A stretch of DNA of 64,000 bases, from NCBI RefSeq assembly GCF_013300725.1, contig NZ_JAAIMM010000016.1:1-64000 (forward strand), written 5' to 3'. Within the stretch, counting starts at the first letter, position 1; every line of letters begins with the position of its first letter. Source of the DNA: Allocoprococcus comes. GTDB taxonomy: Bacteria > Bacillota > Clostridia > Lachnospirales > Lachnospiraceae. Shown here in pieces: positions 19,659 through 27,790 of this stretch. Made by a program: the position numbers and the translations under genes. Under the pieces are notes generated by a model. It saw nothing but the letters and a program-made list of their open reading frames with translations. It was not told the origin of the DNA and did no database searches.

Positions 19659-19959
19659 TCTTTATATGTATATCTTCGTCATGGCAGCCGTCACCTATCT
19701 GATCCGTATGCTGCCACTGACGCTGATCCAAAAAGAGATCAAAAATACTTTTATAAAATCTTTTTTATATTATGTACCTTATGTAACTCTGGCTGTTATG
19801 ACCTTTCCGGCCATTCTGACAGCCACCGCTAATATCTGGTCTGCCGCTATTGGTTTTGCGATCGCACTGATCCTTGCATGGAACAGAAAAAGTCTGATCT
19901 GTGTTTCCCTGTTTTCATGTGCCGGCGTATTTCTGGTTGAATTATTAACCGGACTGTAG
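19648..19959 (+). CDS. azlD: Branched-chain amino acid exporter small subunit AzlD
   Basis: This 103-residue protein has four hydrophobic segments and the AzlD motif TYLIRMLPLTLIQKEI. The best start is a TTG at 19648, with AAGGAGG 9 bases before it, overlapping the end of azlC by 11 bases. The first ATG (MYIFVM) lies within the first helix and has no ribosome site. The overlap suggests coupled translation and equal amounts of the two subunits. Confidence 0.88.
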   Translation: MKHNLYMYIFVMAAVTYLIRMLPLTLIQKEIKNTFIKSFLYYVPYVTLAVMTFPAILTATANIWSAAIGFAIALILAWNRKSLICVSLFSCAGVFLVELLTGL

Positions 19960-19997
19960 ACTGTAAGACAGATGTTCTGAATAAAGGAGGCTTTCTT

Positions 19998-21260
19998 ATG
20001 TGGACCAAAAGTTTTTCACGTTATACCCGCATTTTGCTGGTCAGCGCTGCTGTTATCATTGGAGCACAGATCAGCATCTCACTTTTTGAAAGCGATTTTC
20101 GTGTTTCCATCGGAATTTTTGGCATTTTCATGTCTCTGATCCTTTTTGGGAAATATCCGATTCTTCCGGTTACGGTGATAAGTGCCCTCTGTGTTTTCTT
20201 TTCCCGTACGCTGATGCACTGGCTTCGCTTTGGCAGCTGGAATCCACAGAGCTATTTTCCGGAAATGTTTTTCTATCTGGTCTACGGAATCCTTTTTTTC
20301 CTCTACTGCCGTAAAAATGACTATGAACTTTCGATGTATTCTCTGCCCTGGATGTTTCTTTTTGACTATCTGGCAAATATAACAGAACTGCTGACCCGTA
20401 GGGGGATTGACGCTTTTTCTTTTCAGTCCCAGGCAGGTGTCCTTCTGGTTGCGCTTCTGCGTACTGCACTTGCAGGTCTTTTCCTGTTCTGTCTCAGCCA
20501 TTACAAGTTCAGTCTTCTGAGTGCTGAACATGCACGGAGATACCAGAACCTTCTTCTTTTGATTTCTGAGCTTAACGGTGAAGTTGTCCTGATGCAGAAA
20601 GGCACACATATGATAGAGAACACCATGAGCACCGCATACCGGCTTTACCACGATATGAGTGACCGGAATATAGACGAATCCCTCACCCGCACTGCACTTC
20701 AGATCGCACGGGATGTCCACGAGATCAAAAAAGACTACAATCTGATCGTAAGAGGACTTTCCTCTTCAATGAAAGTAAATTCTGAAAATGACGGAATGAG
20801 CCTGGATGATATCCTCACCATTCTGAAAAGCAGCCTGGATGCATCCCTTCCAAAAGGGAAACGACTTTCTTTTAATATACAGCTGGAAGAAAATCTTTAT
20901 ACACAGAATCATTATCTTCTGCTCTCAATCTTCCGCAATCTTTTCAACAATGCAATTGAAGCAGCAGACGGAAATCTGGTCGAGCTTTCTGTCCGTCAAT
21001 CCTCCACGGATTCTGCTTATGTTATCGAAGTTGAAGATCATGGACCCGGAATCGATCCGGAGGATATGGAACAAATCTTTGAACCTGGTTTTTCCACAAA
21101 GATCAACTACGAAACCGGCGAGGTCAATCGGGGACTTGGCCTTAGCCTGGTAAAGGATTTTATCGAACTCCGCCTGGGCGGAACCATCCGGGTAACTTCC
21201 GTTCCCGGAAAAACAGTTTTCACACTTACTATACCAAAAGAGAAATGGAGCGGTTTATAA
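19998..21260 (+). CDS. GHKL-type sensor histidine kinase (GlnK/YcbA-like)
   Basis: This membrane sensor kinase has 420 residues. The N-terminal 175 residues form about six hydrophobic helices. The phosphoacceptor region contains ARDVHEIKKDYNL, with the histidine preceded by an Asp-Val as in the GlnK type. The ATPase domain shows an N box (FRNLFNNAIEAADG), G1 (VEDHGPGIDPEDM) and G2 (NRGLGLSLVKDF). The ribosome site AAGGAGG is clear. It is followed with no gap by its response regulator. In Bacillus the related GlnK-GlnL pair senses glutamine; the signal here is not shown. Confidence 0.88.
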   Translation: MWTKSFSRYTRILLVSAAVIIGAQISISLFESDFRVSIGIFGIFMSLILFGKYPILPVTVISALCVFFSRTLMHWLRFGSWNPQSYFPEMFFYLVYGILFFLYCRKNDYELSMYSLPWMFLFDYLANITELLTRRGIDAFSFQSQAGVLLVALLRTALAGLFLFCLSHYKFSLLSAEHARRYQNLLLLISELNGEVVLMQKGTHMIENTMSTAYRLYHDMSDRNIDESLTRTALQIARDVHEIKKDYNLIVRGLSSSMKVNSENDGMSLDDILTILKSSLDASLPKGKRLSFNIQLEENLYTQNHYLLLSIFRNLFNNAIEAADGNLVELSVRQSSTDSAYVIEVEDHGPGIDPEDMEQIFEPGFSTKINYETGEVNRGLGLSLVKDFIELRLGGTIRVTSVPGKTVFTLTIPKEKWSGL

Positions 21261-22118
21261 ATGAAATTCTATCTCATTGATGATGATAAAAATGTACTGC
21301 ATATATTAAAACGTATTATACGGGACCGTGGACTTGGAGAAATTGCCGGGACTGCCGAAAACGGTGTGGATGCCCTCTCGGATCTTCCTCTTATAAATCC
21401 AGACATCGTAATTGTTGATCTTCTGATGCCCGAAATAGACGGAATCACTTTCGTAAAACGTGCCCGATCTTATTCACCGGATCTTACTTTTATTATGCTT
21501 TCCCAGGTTGCCTCCAAAGATATGATCGCAGATGCCTATTCTGCGGGCATCGAATTTTATATTCATAAGCCGATCAACAGTATCGAAGTAGAATCCATAC
21601 TCCGGAAGGTCAGTGAATCCCTGACTGCCCGCCGGACATTGCAGCAGGTACAGACGATTTTCCAGACCCAGCAGAATTTTGTACAGCCACAGGGATTTAT
21701 AAATGATACGGCTGAAAAACCTTATATTATCCGGTTAAAAGGAATTCTTCAAAAGCTTGGCATCACCGGCGAACGTGGCAGCAAGGATATCATTTCCCTT
21801 GTCGATTATCTGATCCAGCATAACCAGAAAGTTGACAATGTCACTTTAAGCGAACTATGCAGTCGGTTCAGTGACAATCCGAAATCCATGGAACAAAGGA
21901 TCCGTCGGACAGCCAACATGGGAATGGTCAACCTTGCCAACCTTGGTCTTGAAGATTATGCCAATGACACGTTTACAACCTACGCCAACTCCCTGTATAA
22001 CTTTGAACAGGTTCGAAGGGAAATGGATTTCATCCGTGGAAAAAGTGTACGGCACGGCAATGTGAAAATTAAAAATTTCCTGAATGCACTGATTCAGGAA
22101 TGCACCGAGAGAGCCTGA
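21261..22118 (+). CDS. Response regulator with YcbB-type output domain (GlnL-like)
   Basis: The receiver domain (about 1-120) has the acidic pocket DDD at 7-9, phosphoacceptor Asp53 (IVIVDLLMP) and the conserved Lys in YIHKP. The C-terminal half is the YcbB/GlnL-type DNA-binding domain (VTLSELCSRFSDNPKSMEQRI), not a common OmpR or NarL domain. The ATG directly follows the kinase stop. The operon with azlCD suggests that the pair controls, or is controlled by, amino acid export. Confidence 0.88.
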   Translation: MKFYLIDDDKNVLHILKRIIRDRGLGEIAGTAENGVDALSDLPLINPDIVIVDLLMPEIDGITFVKRARSYSPDLTFIMLSQVASKDMIADAYSAGIEFYIHKPINSIEVESILRKVSESLTARRTLQQVQTIFQTQQNFVQPQGFINDTAEKPYIIRLKGILQKLGITGERGSKDIISLVDYLIQHNQKVDNVTLSELCSRFSDNPKSMEQRIRRTANMGMVNLANLGLEDYANDTFTTYANSLYNFEQVRREMDFIRGKSVRHGNVKIKNFLNALIQECTERA

Positions 22119-22133
22119 TTTTCAGGTCCTCTC
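22107..22133 (+). terminator. Hairpin at the end of the response regulator gene
   Basis: GAGAG-n-CCTGA pairs with TCAGG-n-CTCTC and overlaps the stop codon. The T run is weak, so this may terminate inefficiently. Confidence 0.45.
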
Positions 22134-22167
22134 CTGCTTCTTATTTCATCTCTTTATGTGACTTTTT

Positions 22168-22222
22168 TATATAAATGATGTGAGTGTCAAAAGTAAATTT
22201 TGCCACTCACATCATTTATATA
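22168..22222. promoter_or_regulatory. 19-bp perfect inverted repeat, putative Lrp site
   Basis: TATATAAATGATGTGAGTG (22168-22186) and its exact complement (22204-22222) flank a 17-base loop that itself pairs. Both arms contain TTTTGnCnCTCACATCA in opposite orientation. The same motif lies in front of the lrp-like gene at 24081-24097. It may also act as a hairpin. The remaining 190 bases to the PTS gene are AT-rich with no gene. Confidence 0.6.
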
Positions 22223-22408
22223 TTTTCCCTATAATTCATTATTACTTATAGTTACCGTCATTATATACAATAAATCCTTCCCGTATTTGTAGTTTTTTCC
22301 AAAAATAAATTTCATTTTGATACTTTTTGTATCTTTTTGTAACTTCCATTTTATTATGTTATCACGATAACTGATGCGAATAAATATAAATTTTAAGGAG
22401 GATATCAT

Positions 22409-23473
22409 ATGTTAACAATCGTAAAAGGTATTGGTTTACTGCTTCTCACTTTAGCCTGTTTCTCTGTATTCAGCCTGAAATTTCCAAAAGGATCAGAAGC
22501 AATGTCCGGAATGGCTAATGCAGCTGTTGCTTCGTTCCTGGTAGAAGCTGTTCACCATTACATCACAGGTGATTTATTAGGAATTGCATTTTTCTCAGAA
22601 CTCGGAACCGTATCCGGCAGCTTCGGGGGAATCGCTGCAGCTACTTTAGTTCCGATCAGTATGGGATGTAATCCGGTACTTGCAGTCGTTGCAGGTGTCG
22701 CAGTCGGAGGATACGGAATCCTTCCTGGTTTTGTAGCAGGTTATATTGTAGGCTTTGTAGCTCCGTTCCTGGAAAAGAAACTTCCAGAGGGTCTGAATCT
22801 GATCGTTGGTGCTCTTGCAATCGCACCGCTCGCAAGAATTATTGCCATCGCAGTTGATCCGGTCGTTAATTCAACACTGCTCAACATCGGTCGTATGATT
22901 TCTGCAGCTGCTGAACAGTCTCCAATTATCATGGGATTCCTGCTCGGTGGTATTATGAAGATGATCTGTACCTCACCACTTAGTTCTATGGCCCTGACTG
23001 CTATGCTCGGACTTGATGGACTTGCAATGGGTATTGCAGCAATTGCATGTGTTGGTGGTTCTTTCACAAACGGTATCATTTTCGACCGTTTAAAACTTGG
23101 CGAGCGCAGTAATGTTATCGCGGTAATGCTTGAACCTCTTACACAGGCCGATATTATTACACAGAATCCGATCCCGATTTACGGATCAAACTTCTTTGGC
23201 GGCGGACTTGCCGGACTTGCAGCAGCTATGCTCGGCATCATCAATAACGCTCCTGGAACAGCATCTCCGATTCCTGGACTTTTAGCTCCATTCGGATTTA
23301 ATCCACCGCTTAAGGTTGTTGCTGCAATCGTACTTGCTGCGATCGGCGGATCTTTAGCTGGATTTGTTGGTTCTATCGTGTTTAAAGGTTTTGCAAAAAC
23401 ACCAGCAGATATCAAAGCATCTGAAAAAGCTACCGAAACAATTGTTCCGGAAGTTGCTATCGCTGCTGAATAA
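22409..23473 (+). CDS. PTS_EIIC_2-family membrane transporter (sugar PTS IIC-like)
   Basis: This 354-residue membrane protein has about ten helices rich in Gly and Ala. It resembles the PTS_EIIC_2 family (PF13303 type), which is annotated as PTS sugar transporter subunit IIC. Visible features are the conserved MSGMANAAVASFLVEAVHHY near the N terminus and long Gly-rich reentrant segments. No EIIA or EIIB gene is adjacent, so true PTS function and substrate are unclear. The start has AAGGAGG before the ATG. It shares a putative regulatory motif with the convergent Lrp-family gene downstream. Confidence 0.75.
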   Translation: MLTIVKGIGLLLLTLACFSVFSLKFPKGSEAMSGMANAAVASFLVEAVHHYITGDLLGIAFFSELGTVSGSFGGIAAATLVPISMGCNPVLAVVAGVAVGGYGILPGFVAGYIVGFVAPFLEKKLPEGLNLIVGALAIAPLARIIAIAVDPVVNSTLLNIGRMISAAAEQSPIIMGFLLGGIMKMICTSPLSSMALTAMLGLDGLAMGIAAIACVGGSFTNGIIFDRLKLGERSNVIAVMLEPLTQADIITQNPIPIYGSNFFGGGLAGLAAAMLGIINNAPGTASPIPGLLAPFGFNPPLKVVAAIVLAAIGGSLAGFVGSIVFKGFAKTPADIKASEKATETIVPEVAIAAE

Positions 23474-23520
23474 TCAAAATGACTATTTCAAACTGCTTGT
23501 TTATATAGCCCTTAAAGAAG

Positions 23521-23556
23521 AAAAAGACTCGAAAACTTTTGTTTCCGGGTCTTTTT
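23521..23556. terminator. Bidirectional terminator between the IIC-like and Lrp genes
   Basis: AAAAAGACTCG pairs with CCGGGTCTTTTT. T runs exist on both strands between two convergent genes. Confidence 0.8.
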
Positions 23557-23579
23557 CAATTTACGGGAAATTATATTTC

Positions 23580-24047
23580 TCACTCCAGTGTTTCTTCTAT
23601 ATCCGCATTGATTCCTCTGTGTTCAACCGAAGTCGAAAATACGATCAGTGTCTTTGTTCTTCCAAATCGCTGCAATTCTCCAATAAATTTATCCAACTCT
23701 GTTGTGCTTGGAAACAGCACTTCTAACACCATAGAATATTCTCCGGTCACACAGTTGCATTCGATCACATTTGAACACTTTCTCACAAACGGATAAAACA
23801 CATTTTTTTCCTCCGGCGAAACCTCCAGATTGATCAGTGCCTTGATATGATATCCAAGTGCTTCCGGATTCACCTGTGCCTGATAACCGAGAATATATCC
23901 TTCTTTTTCCATCTTTTCAATCCGCGCCGATACCGCCGGTGTAGACAGATACACCTTCTCTGCAATCTCTTTCAATGGGCATTTGGCATTTCTCTGTAAA
24001 ATATTCAAAATTGTACGATCCACTGCATCCAGTTCATGATTTTTCAT
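23580..24047 (-). CDS. Lrp/AsnC-family transcriptional regulator
   Basis: This 155-residue regulator has an N-terminal winged helix (LDAVDRTILNILQRNAKC, then STPAVSARIEKMEKEG) and a C-terminal RAM-type effector domain (VIECNCVTGEYSMVLEVLFPS). The frame opens at 24074, but AGAGG lies 8 bases before the ATG at 24047 (MKNHELDAVDR). The upstream region holds a long inverted repeat overlapping the likely promoter, consistent with autorepression. The same motif occurs before the IIC-like gene. Confidence 0.92.
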   Translation of the reverse strand: MKNHELDAVDRTILNILQRNAKCPLKEIAEKVYLSTPAVSARIEKMEKEGYILGYQAQVNPEALGYHIKALINLEVSPEEKNVFYPFVRKCSNVIECNCVTGEYSMVLEVLFPSTTELDKFIGELQRFGRTKTLIVFSTSVEHRGINADIEETLE

Positions 24048-24080
24048 CTGCACTACCTCTTTCTTACATCCCATTTATAC

Positions 24081-24118
24081 TTTTGACTCTCACATCAAAG
24101 AAGATGTTGGGGTCAAAA
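24081..24118. promoter_or_regulatory. Putative Lrp autoregulatory site
   Basis: TTTTGAC-n4-ACATC / GATGT-n4-GTCAAAA is an inverted repeat of about 38 bases, 34 bases before the Lrp start. Its left half TTTTGACTCTCACATCA matches 16 of 17 bases with the site at 22176-22192. Confidence 0.55.
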
Positions 24119-24141
24119 GGTCAAAAACCCTCTTGTAAGTC

Positions 24142-24189
24142 AAAAAAGAGGTACTCCCTGCGTTCTTCTCGACAGTAAAGTACCTCTTT
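24142..24189 (-). terminator. Attenuator or sRNA terminator upstream of the Lrp gene
   Basis: AAGAGGTACT (24146-24155) pairs with AGTACCTCTT (24179-24188). The minus strand ends in six T. It is downstream of a strong minus-strand promoter and 95 bases before the Lrp start, so it ends either an attenuated leader or a separate small RNA of about 80 bases. Confidence 0.65.
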
Positions 24190-24223
24190 GTACAAATATT
24201 TTCACTCTTTAAATATGTTAAAA

Positions 24224-24252
24224 ATAATAGCATTCCTTTTTCTTCCTGTCAA
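24224..24252 (-). promoter_or_regulatory. Promoter firing toward the Lrp gene
   Basis: Minus-strand TTGACA (24252-24247), 17-base spacer, TATTAT (24229-24224). It is divergent from the cold-shock promoter 32 bases away. Confidence 0.75.
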
Positions 24253-24283
24253 TAAAAAGACATTTATTTTTTCCTATTTTGAT

Positions 24284-24312
24284 TTGACATTTGTCCTACC
24301 ACGTGATATTCT
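24284..24312 (+). promoter_or_regulatory. Cold-shock gene promoter
   Basis: TTGACA (24284-24289), 17-base spacer, TATTCT (24307-24312). It predicts a 5' leader of about 120 bases before the cold-shock ATG. Confidence 0.75.
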
Positions 24313-24338
24313 GAAATTGTGTTTTAGATAAGATTTAG

Positions 24339-24398
24339 ATTTCACATATTTTTGTAAATCATTAACATCTGTCTGATGACTTACAAAAATATGTGATT
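24339..24398 (+). promoter_or_regulatory. Long hairpin in the cold-shock mRNA leader
   Basis: TTTCACATATTTTTGTAAATCAT pairs almost perfectly with a downstream arm ending ACAAAAATATGTGATTT around a short loop. It is followed by TTTTATTTTTA. It lies between the promoter and the ribosome site and has the form of a terminator. It could be an attenuator or a temperature-responsive structure. Confidence 0.65.
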
Positions 24399-24442
24399 TT
24401 TATTTTTATCGGCATCATCAATTTTTTTAGGAGGTACTACTA

Positions 24443-24646
24443 ATGAACAAGGGTACAGTTAAGTGGTTCAACGCACAGAAAGGCTACGGATTCATCACAA
24501 ACGAAAGCACCGGAGAAGATGTATTCGTACATTTTTCAGGAATCGCGGGAGAAGGATACAAATCTCTTGAAGAAGGACAGAACGTTACTTTCGATATCAC
24601 AGAAGGAAACCGCGGACTTCAGGCTGTTAATGTAACAGTTGCGTAA
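24443..24646 (+). CDS. CspA-family cold-shock protein
   Basis: This 67-residue single-stranded RNA/DNA-binding beta barrel acts as an RNA chaperone. RNP1 (KGYGFIT) and RNP2 (VFVHFSGI) are intact. The ribosome site TAGGAGG lies before the ATG. The long structured leader suggests post-transcriptional control, as in other cold-shock genes. A strong bidirectional terminator follows. Confidence 0.97.
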   Translation: MNKGTVKWFNAQKGYGFITNESTGEDVFVHFSGIAGEGYKSLEEGQNVTFDITEGNRGLQAVNVTVA

Positions 24647-24670
24647 TCACTGCAAAAGATGCTAGAGTAA

Positions 24671-24707
24671 AAAACCCGGCTTGTGGATCACTCCACAGCC
24701 GGGTTTT
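24671..24707. terminator. Bidirectional terminator after the cold-shock gene
   Basis: AAAACCCGGC-n-GTGG pairs with CCAC-n-GCCGGGTTTT, between convergent genes. Confidence 0.88.
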
Positions 24708-24734
24708 CTATGTTATAAATGTGCTTTGCCGGAA

Positions 24735-25736
24735 TTACCCAAGCAGTTCTCTATATATCCGAATTACATTCTTATAGAATATCTTCTCGATCTCGCTCTC
24801 TGCAAATCCATTCTTTTTAAATACATCTTCCAGCTTTTCCATATCTGCCGGGGATGCAATCTCCAGTTCTCCATTCATACCATCAAAGTCTGAACCAAGT
24901 CCTAAAGCCTCTATTCCCGCCATATCACGGATATATTTTGCATGTGCCACAATATCCTCCGCTCTGCTCACAACCGTCTCTCCGTCTTTCCAGTCGCGCA
25001 GGAAATATGCATAATAATTCAGCCCGATCACACCGCCTCTTTCCCCGATCGCTTTCAGAAGTTCATCATTCAGGTTCCTCGGATGACTGCACAAATGTCT
25101 CGCGTTGGAATGGCTTGCTACAAAAGGCTTCTTTGTGAACTTTAATACATCCCGGATTCCTGCATCGTTTAAATGTGCCACATCGATGATCATTCCCAGG
25201 TTCTCCATCTCTTCCAGAAACTCAATCCCACGCGCTGTAAGCCCATATCCGGCTTCTGAAAAGGCTTTTCCGGCAAATTCTCCGCCAGTCGCTTTTGCCG
25301 GATATCCAAGCTGATTCGGATAGTTCCAGGTCAGAGTCATCATCCTTGCCCCCATCCTGTAAAAATCTCTTAAAAGGGCAGGATCGCCCTCACAGATTTC
25401 TCCTTCTTCCAATGTCAGCAACGCCGACATCCTTCCATTCTTCCGGTTTTCTTCAATCTCTTCATACTTCGTGACCGGCCGGATCCAGTCTTTATTTTTC
25501 TCCATTTCCCGATAAAATACATCCGCCATTTTCATTGCATAACGGAATGGACTTCCTGCAAGCATCGGATCCTCCAGATCCAGAAAAATGGCAAAATTCT
25601 GAATCAGATAATCCCCCTTTTTCATCCGTTCAAGATCCACATTTAAGTTATTTTTACGAAGTGAAATCTCTTTTCCCTGTTCCTTTCCTCTCAGAATCGC
25701 TAAAATCGTATCACAATGCATATCTGCTACTTTCAT
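24735..25736 (-). CDS. Membrane dipeptidase-like metallohydrolase (peptidase M19)
   Basis: The 333 residues match the M19 renal dipeptidase family, which cleaves dipeptides (including D-residue forms) with two zinc ions. Visible ligands are the N-terminal DMHCDT (His-x-Asp), the bridging Glu in LTLEEGE, His in IIDVAHLN and HSNARHL, and LGSDFDGM near the end. No signal peptide, so it is cytoplasmic. The start lies 26 bases inside the end of the methyltransferase gene, suggesting coupled translation. Confidence 0.9.
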   Translation of the reverse strand: MKVADMHCDTILAILRGKEQGKEISLRKNNLNVDLERMKKGDYLIQNFAIFLDLEDPMLAGSPFRYAMKMADVFYREMEKNKDWIRPVTKYEEIEENRKNGRMSALLTLEEGEICEGDPALLRDFYRMGARMMTLTWNYPNQLGYPAKATGGEFAGKAFSEAGYGLTARGIEFLEEMENLGMIIDVAHLNDAGIRDVLKFTKKPFVASHSNARHLCSHPRNLNDELLKAIGERGGVIGLNYYAYFLRDWKDGETVVSRAEDIVAHAKYIRDMAGIEALGLGSDFDGMNGELEIASPADMEKLEDVFKKNGFAESEIEKIFYKNVIRIYRELLG

Positions 25737-26535
25737 TTTCTATTCCCCCATCTTTTTTCTTTCTTATAATATCTACCGTATGTGATCCCGCACCAACCAG
25801 TTCCGGGCGTTCACACGTAGTCAGATGATAGTCAATAAACGTCTGGAAGGTCTTTTCATCCATCGTATTTAACACCTGACGCATATAATCGGATGGTCCA
25901 TCCGCCGAAATAATCTGGATCCGTTCCATTCCTGCTGCTTCATTGTAGCTGTCAATATCCTCCAGGCGCACATAATCATACAAATCTTCCGGTGAAGGAC
26001 ATACCCGGTAATTCGCATCCAGCTTGCCATTTTCCAGACATTCCTGTATATGGTTCTCCCGGAATCCATACATCAGAACACTGTACTCATTCATTGTATA
26101 AGCCACCAGGATCGTGCCCTCATCCTTCAGAACACGCTTCGCCTCCATCAGCGCCTTCACTTTATCTTCCTTTGTATAAAGATGATACATCGGCCCAAAC
26201 AGGATGATCAGGTCAAATTCCTTATCCGGAAAACGTGACAGCTTCAGCGCATTTCCCTGATATGCTTTCACAGAGCTGTTCTTCTTTTTCAGAATTCCCA
26301 GATTGTATTTCACCAGCTCTACCGCCGTCACATCGTACCCTTCTTCGGCAAGCGCAACACTGTAGCGCCCGGTTCCGGCTCCTACATCCAGAATCTTTAC
26401 CTGTCCATGCTCCCGCTTAGGAAGATATTTGTGAATGTACTTCATTGAGGTGATAAATTCTACCTGTCCATGGCGGCTCTTAAGCCGCTTCTCTTCGTTG
26501 AATTTGTTATAATATTTTTCAAGCTCTGTCATCAT
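25711..26535 (-). CDS. Class I SAM-dependent methyltransferase
   Basis: The 274 residues contain the SAM-binding motif I (VKILDVGAGTGRYSVALAEE), an acidic residue at the end of strand 2 (VTAVELV), and motif IV-like FDLIILFGPMYHL. The C-terminal part is family-specific and I cannot assign a substrate. It lies between the MFS gene (22 bases upstream) and the dipeptidase gene, which it overlaps. Confidence 0.85.
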   Translation of the reverse strand: MMTELEKYYNKFNEEKRLKSRHGQVEFITSMKYIHKYLPKREHGQVKILDVGAGTGRYSVALAEEGYDVTAVELVKYNLGILKKKNSSVKAYQGNALKLSRFPDKEFDLIILFGPMYHLYTKEDKVKALMEAKRVLKDEGTILVAYTMNEYSVLMYGFRENHIQECLENGKLDANYRVCPSPEDLYDYVRLEDIDSYNEAAGMERIQIISADGPSDYMRQVLNTMDEKTFQTFIDYHLTTCERPELVGAGSHTVDIIRKKKDGGIENESSRYAL

Positions 26536-26557
26536 AAATCTATTGTATCCTTTGTTT

Positions 26558-27790
26558 TTATTCTAGCGCTGCCGCTCTCCGGAATAAAATAATTCCGATC
26601 ACAAACAAGACAGCGATCATCCCCACACCAATATTGATATTGCCGGTAAGCTGCGAGATCAGGCTCACGATCGTTGTTCCCATAAAGGACGCACCTTTTC
26701 CGCAAATATCCATTAATCCAAAGAATTCACCTGACTGGTTCGCCGGTATGATCTTCGTAAAGTAAGATCTTGAAAGCGCCTGCACACCTCCCTGGAACAT
26801 ACCTACCCAGACTGCAAGAACCCAGAACTGCCACTGGTAATGCAGAAAAATCGCAAAAATTGCCACTCCAAGATATGCCACGATACATACTGTGATCAGC
26901 TTTTCTGCAGAATATTTCTGTGCCAGTCTTCCGAAAATAATCGCAAACGGGAAAGCTACGATCTGCGTAAGCAACAATGCAAGAAGAAGTCCTGTACTGC
27001 TAAGCCCAAGTGCAGATCCATATGCAGTTGCCATATCAATAATCGTATAAACCCCGTCAATATAAAAGAAAAACGCCAGAAGGAACAGGAAAACCTTCTT
27101 CTCCTTTTTTACATTTTTCAGTGTAATGCCGATTCTTTTGAAGCTTTCTGAAAAAGCATGCTGCTTCTTTTCTACATAATACTTCTGGTGATAAGTTTTC
27201 AGAAGTGGTAATGTCATAATTACCCACCACACCGTGATGATCACAAAGGAAACCATCATTGCTATTTCCATTGTAATTCCAATCTTCCCTGCATTTAACA
27301 CAACCAGAAGACAGATTACAAACGGTACACAGCTTCCGATATATCCCCACGCATAGCCCTGAGAAGAGACTTCATCCATCCGGTCTTCCGATGTCACATC
27401 GACAAGCATGGAATCATAAAATACCAGCGTTACGGAATATCCGACCTTTGCAATGACAAAAACTACCAGAAAGGCCAGCCAGTATTTTGCAAAACCCAGA
27501 GCGACCGAAGCAATTGCCCCGATTCCAAGTGCAATTGTAAAAACTGGTTTTTTATAGCCTTTTGTATCTGCAACAGTTCCAAATACCGGTCCTGCAAGCG
27601 CTGTAAGCAAGGTTGCAATGGACACTGCATATCCCCAGTATGCCAGATACTGTACATCCGAAAGTCCCTGTTTTCCTGCGATATAGTTGAAATAAATCGG
27701 TAAAATGGTTGCTGCCAGAAGTGTGAATGCAGAATTTCCGACATCATAAAGTATCCAGTTTTTCTCCTGTTTTGTCAGTTTTGTTTTCAT
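26558..27790 (-). CDS. MFS transporter, UMF1/Atg22-like
   Basis: This 410-residue protein has 12 predicted membrane helices. The N terminus (KQEKNWILYDVGNSAFTLLAATILPIYF) is the marker of the UMF1 subfamily of the major facilitator superfamily, related to the vacuolar amino acid effluxer Atg22. The substrate is unknown. It overlaps the upstream phospholipase-like gene by 47 bases; a ribosome site AGGAGGAT precedes its ATG inside that gene. Confidence 0.87.
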   Translation of the reverse strand: MKTKLTKQEKNWILYDVGNSAFTLLAATILPIYFNYIAGKQGLSDVQYLAYWGYAVSIATLLTALAGPVFGTVADTKGYKKPVFTIALGIGAIASVALGFAKYWLAFLVVFVIAKVGYSVTLVFYDSMLVDVTSEDRMDEVSSQGYAWGYIGSCVPFVICLLVVLNAGKIGITMEIAMMVSFVIITVWWVIMTLPLLKTYHQKYYVEKKQHAFSESFKRIGITLKNVKKEKKVFLFLLAFFFYIDGVYTIIDMATAYGSALGLSSTGLLLALLLTQIVAFPFAIIFGRLAQKYSAEKLITVCIVAYLGVAIFAIFLHYQWQFWVLAVWVGMFQGGVQALSRSYFTKIIPANQSGEFFGLMDICGKGASFMGTTIVSLISQLTGNINIGVGMIAVLFVIGIILFRRAAALE

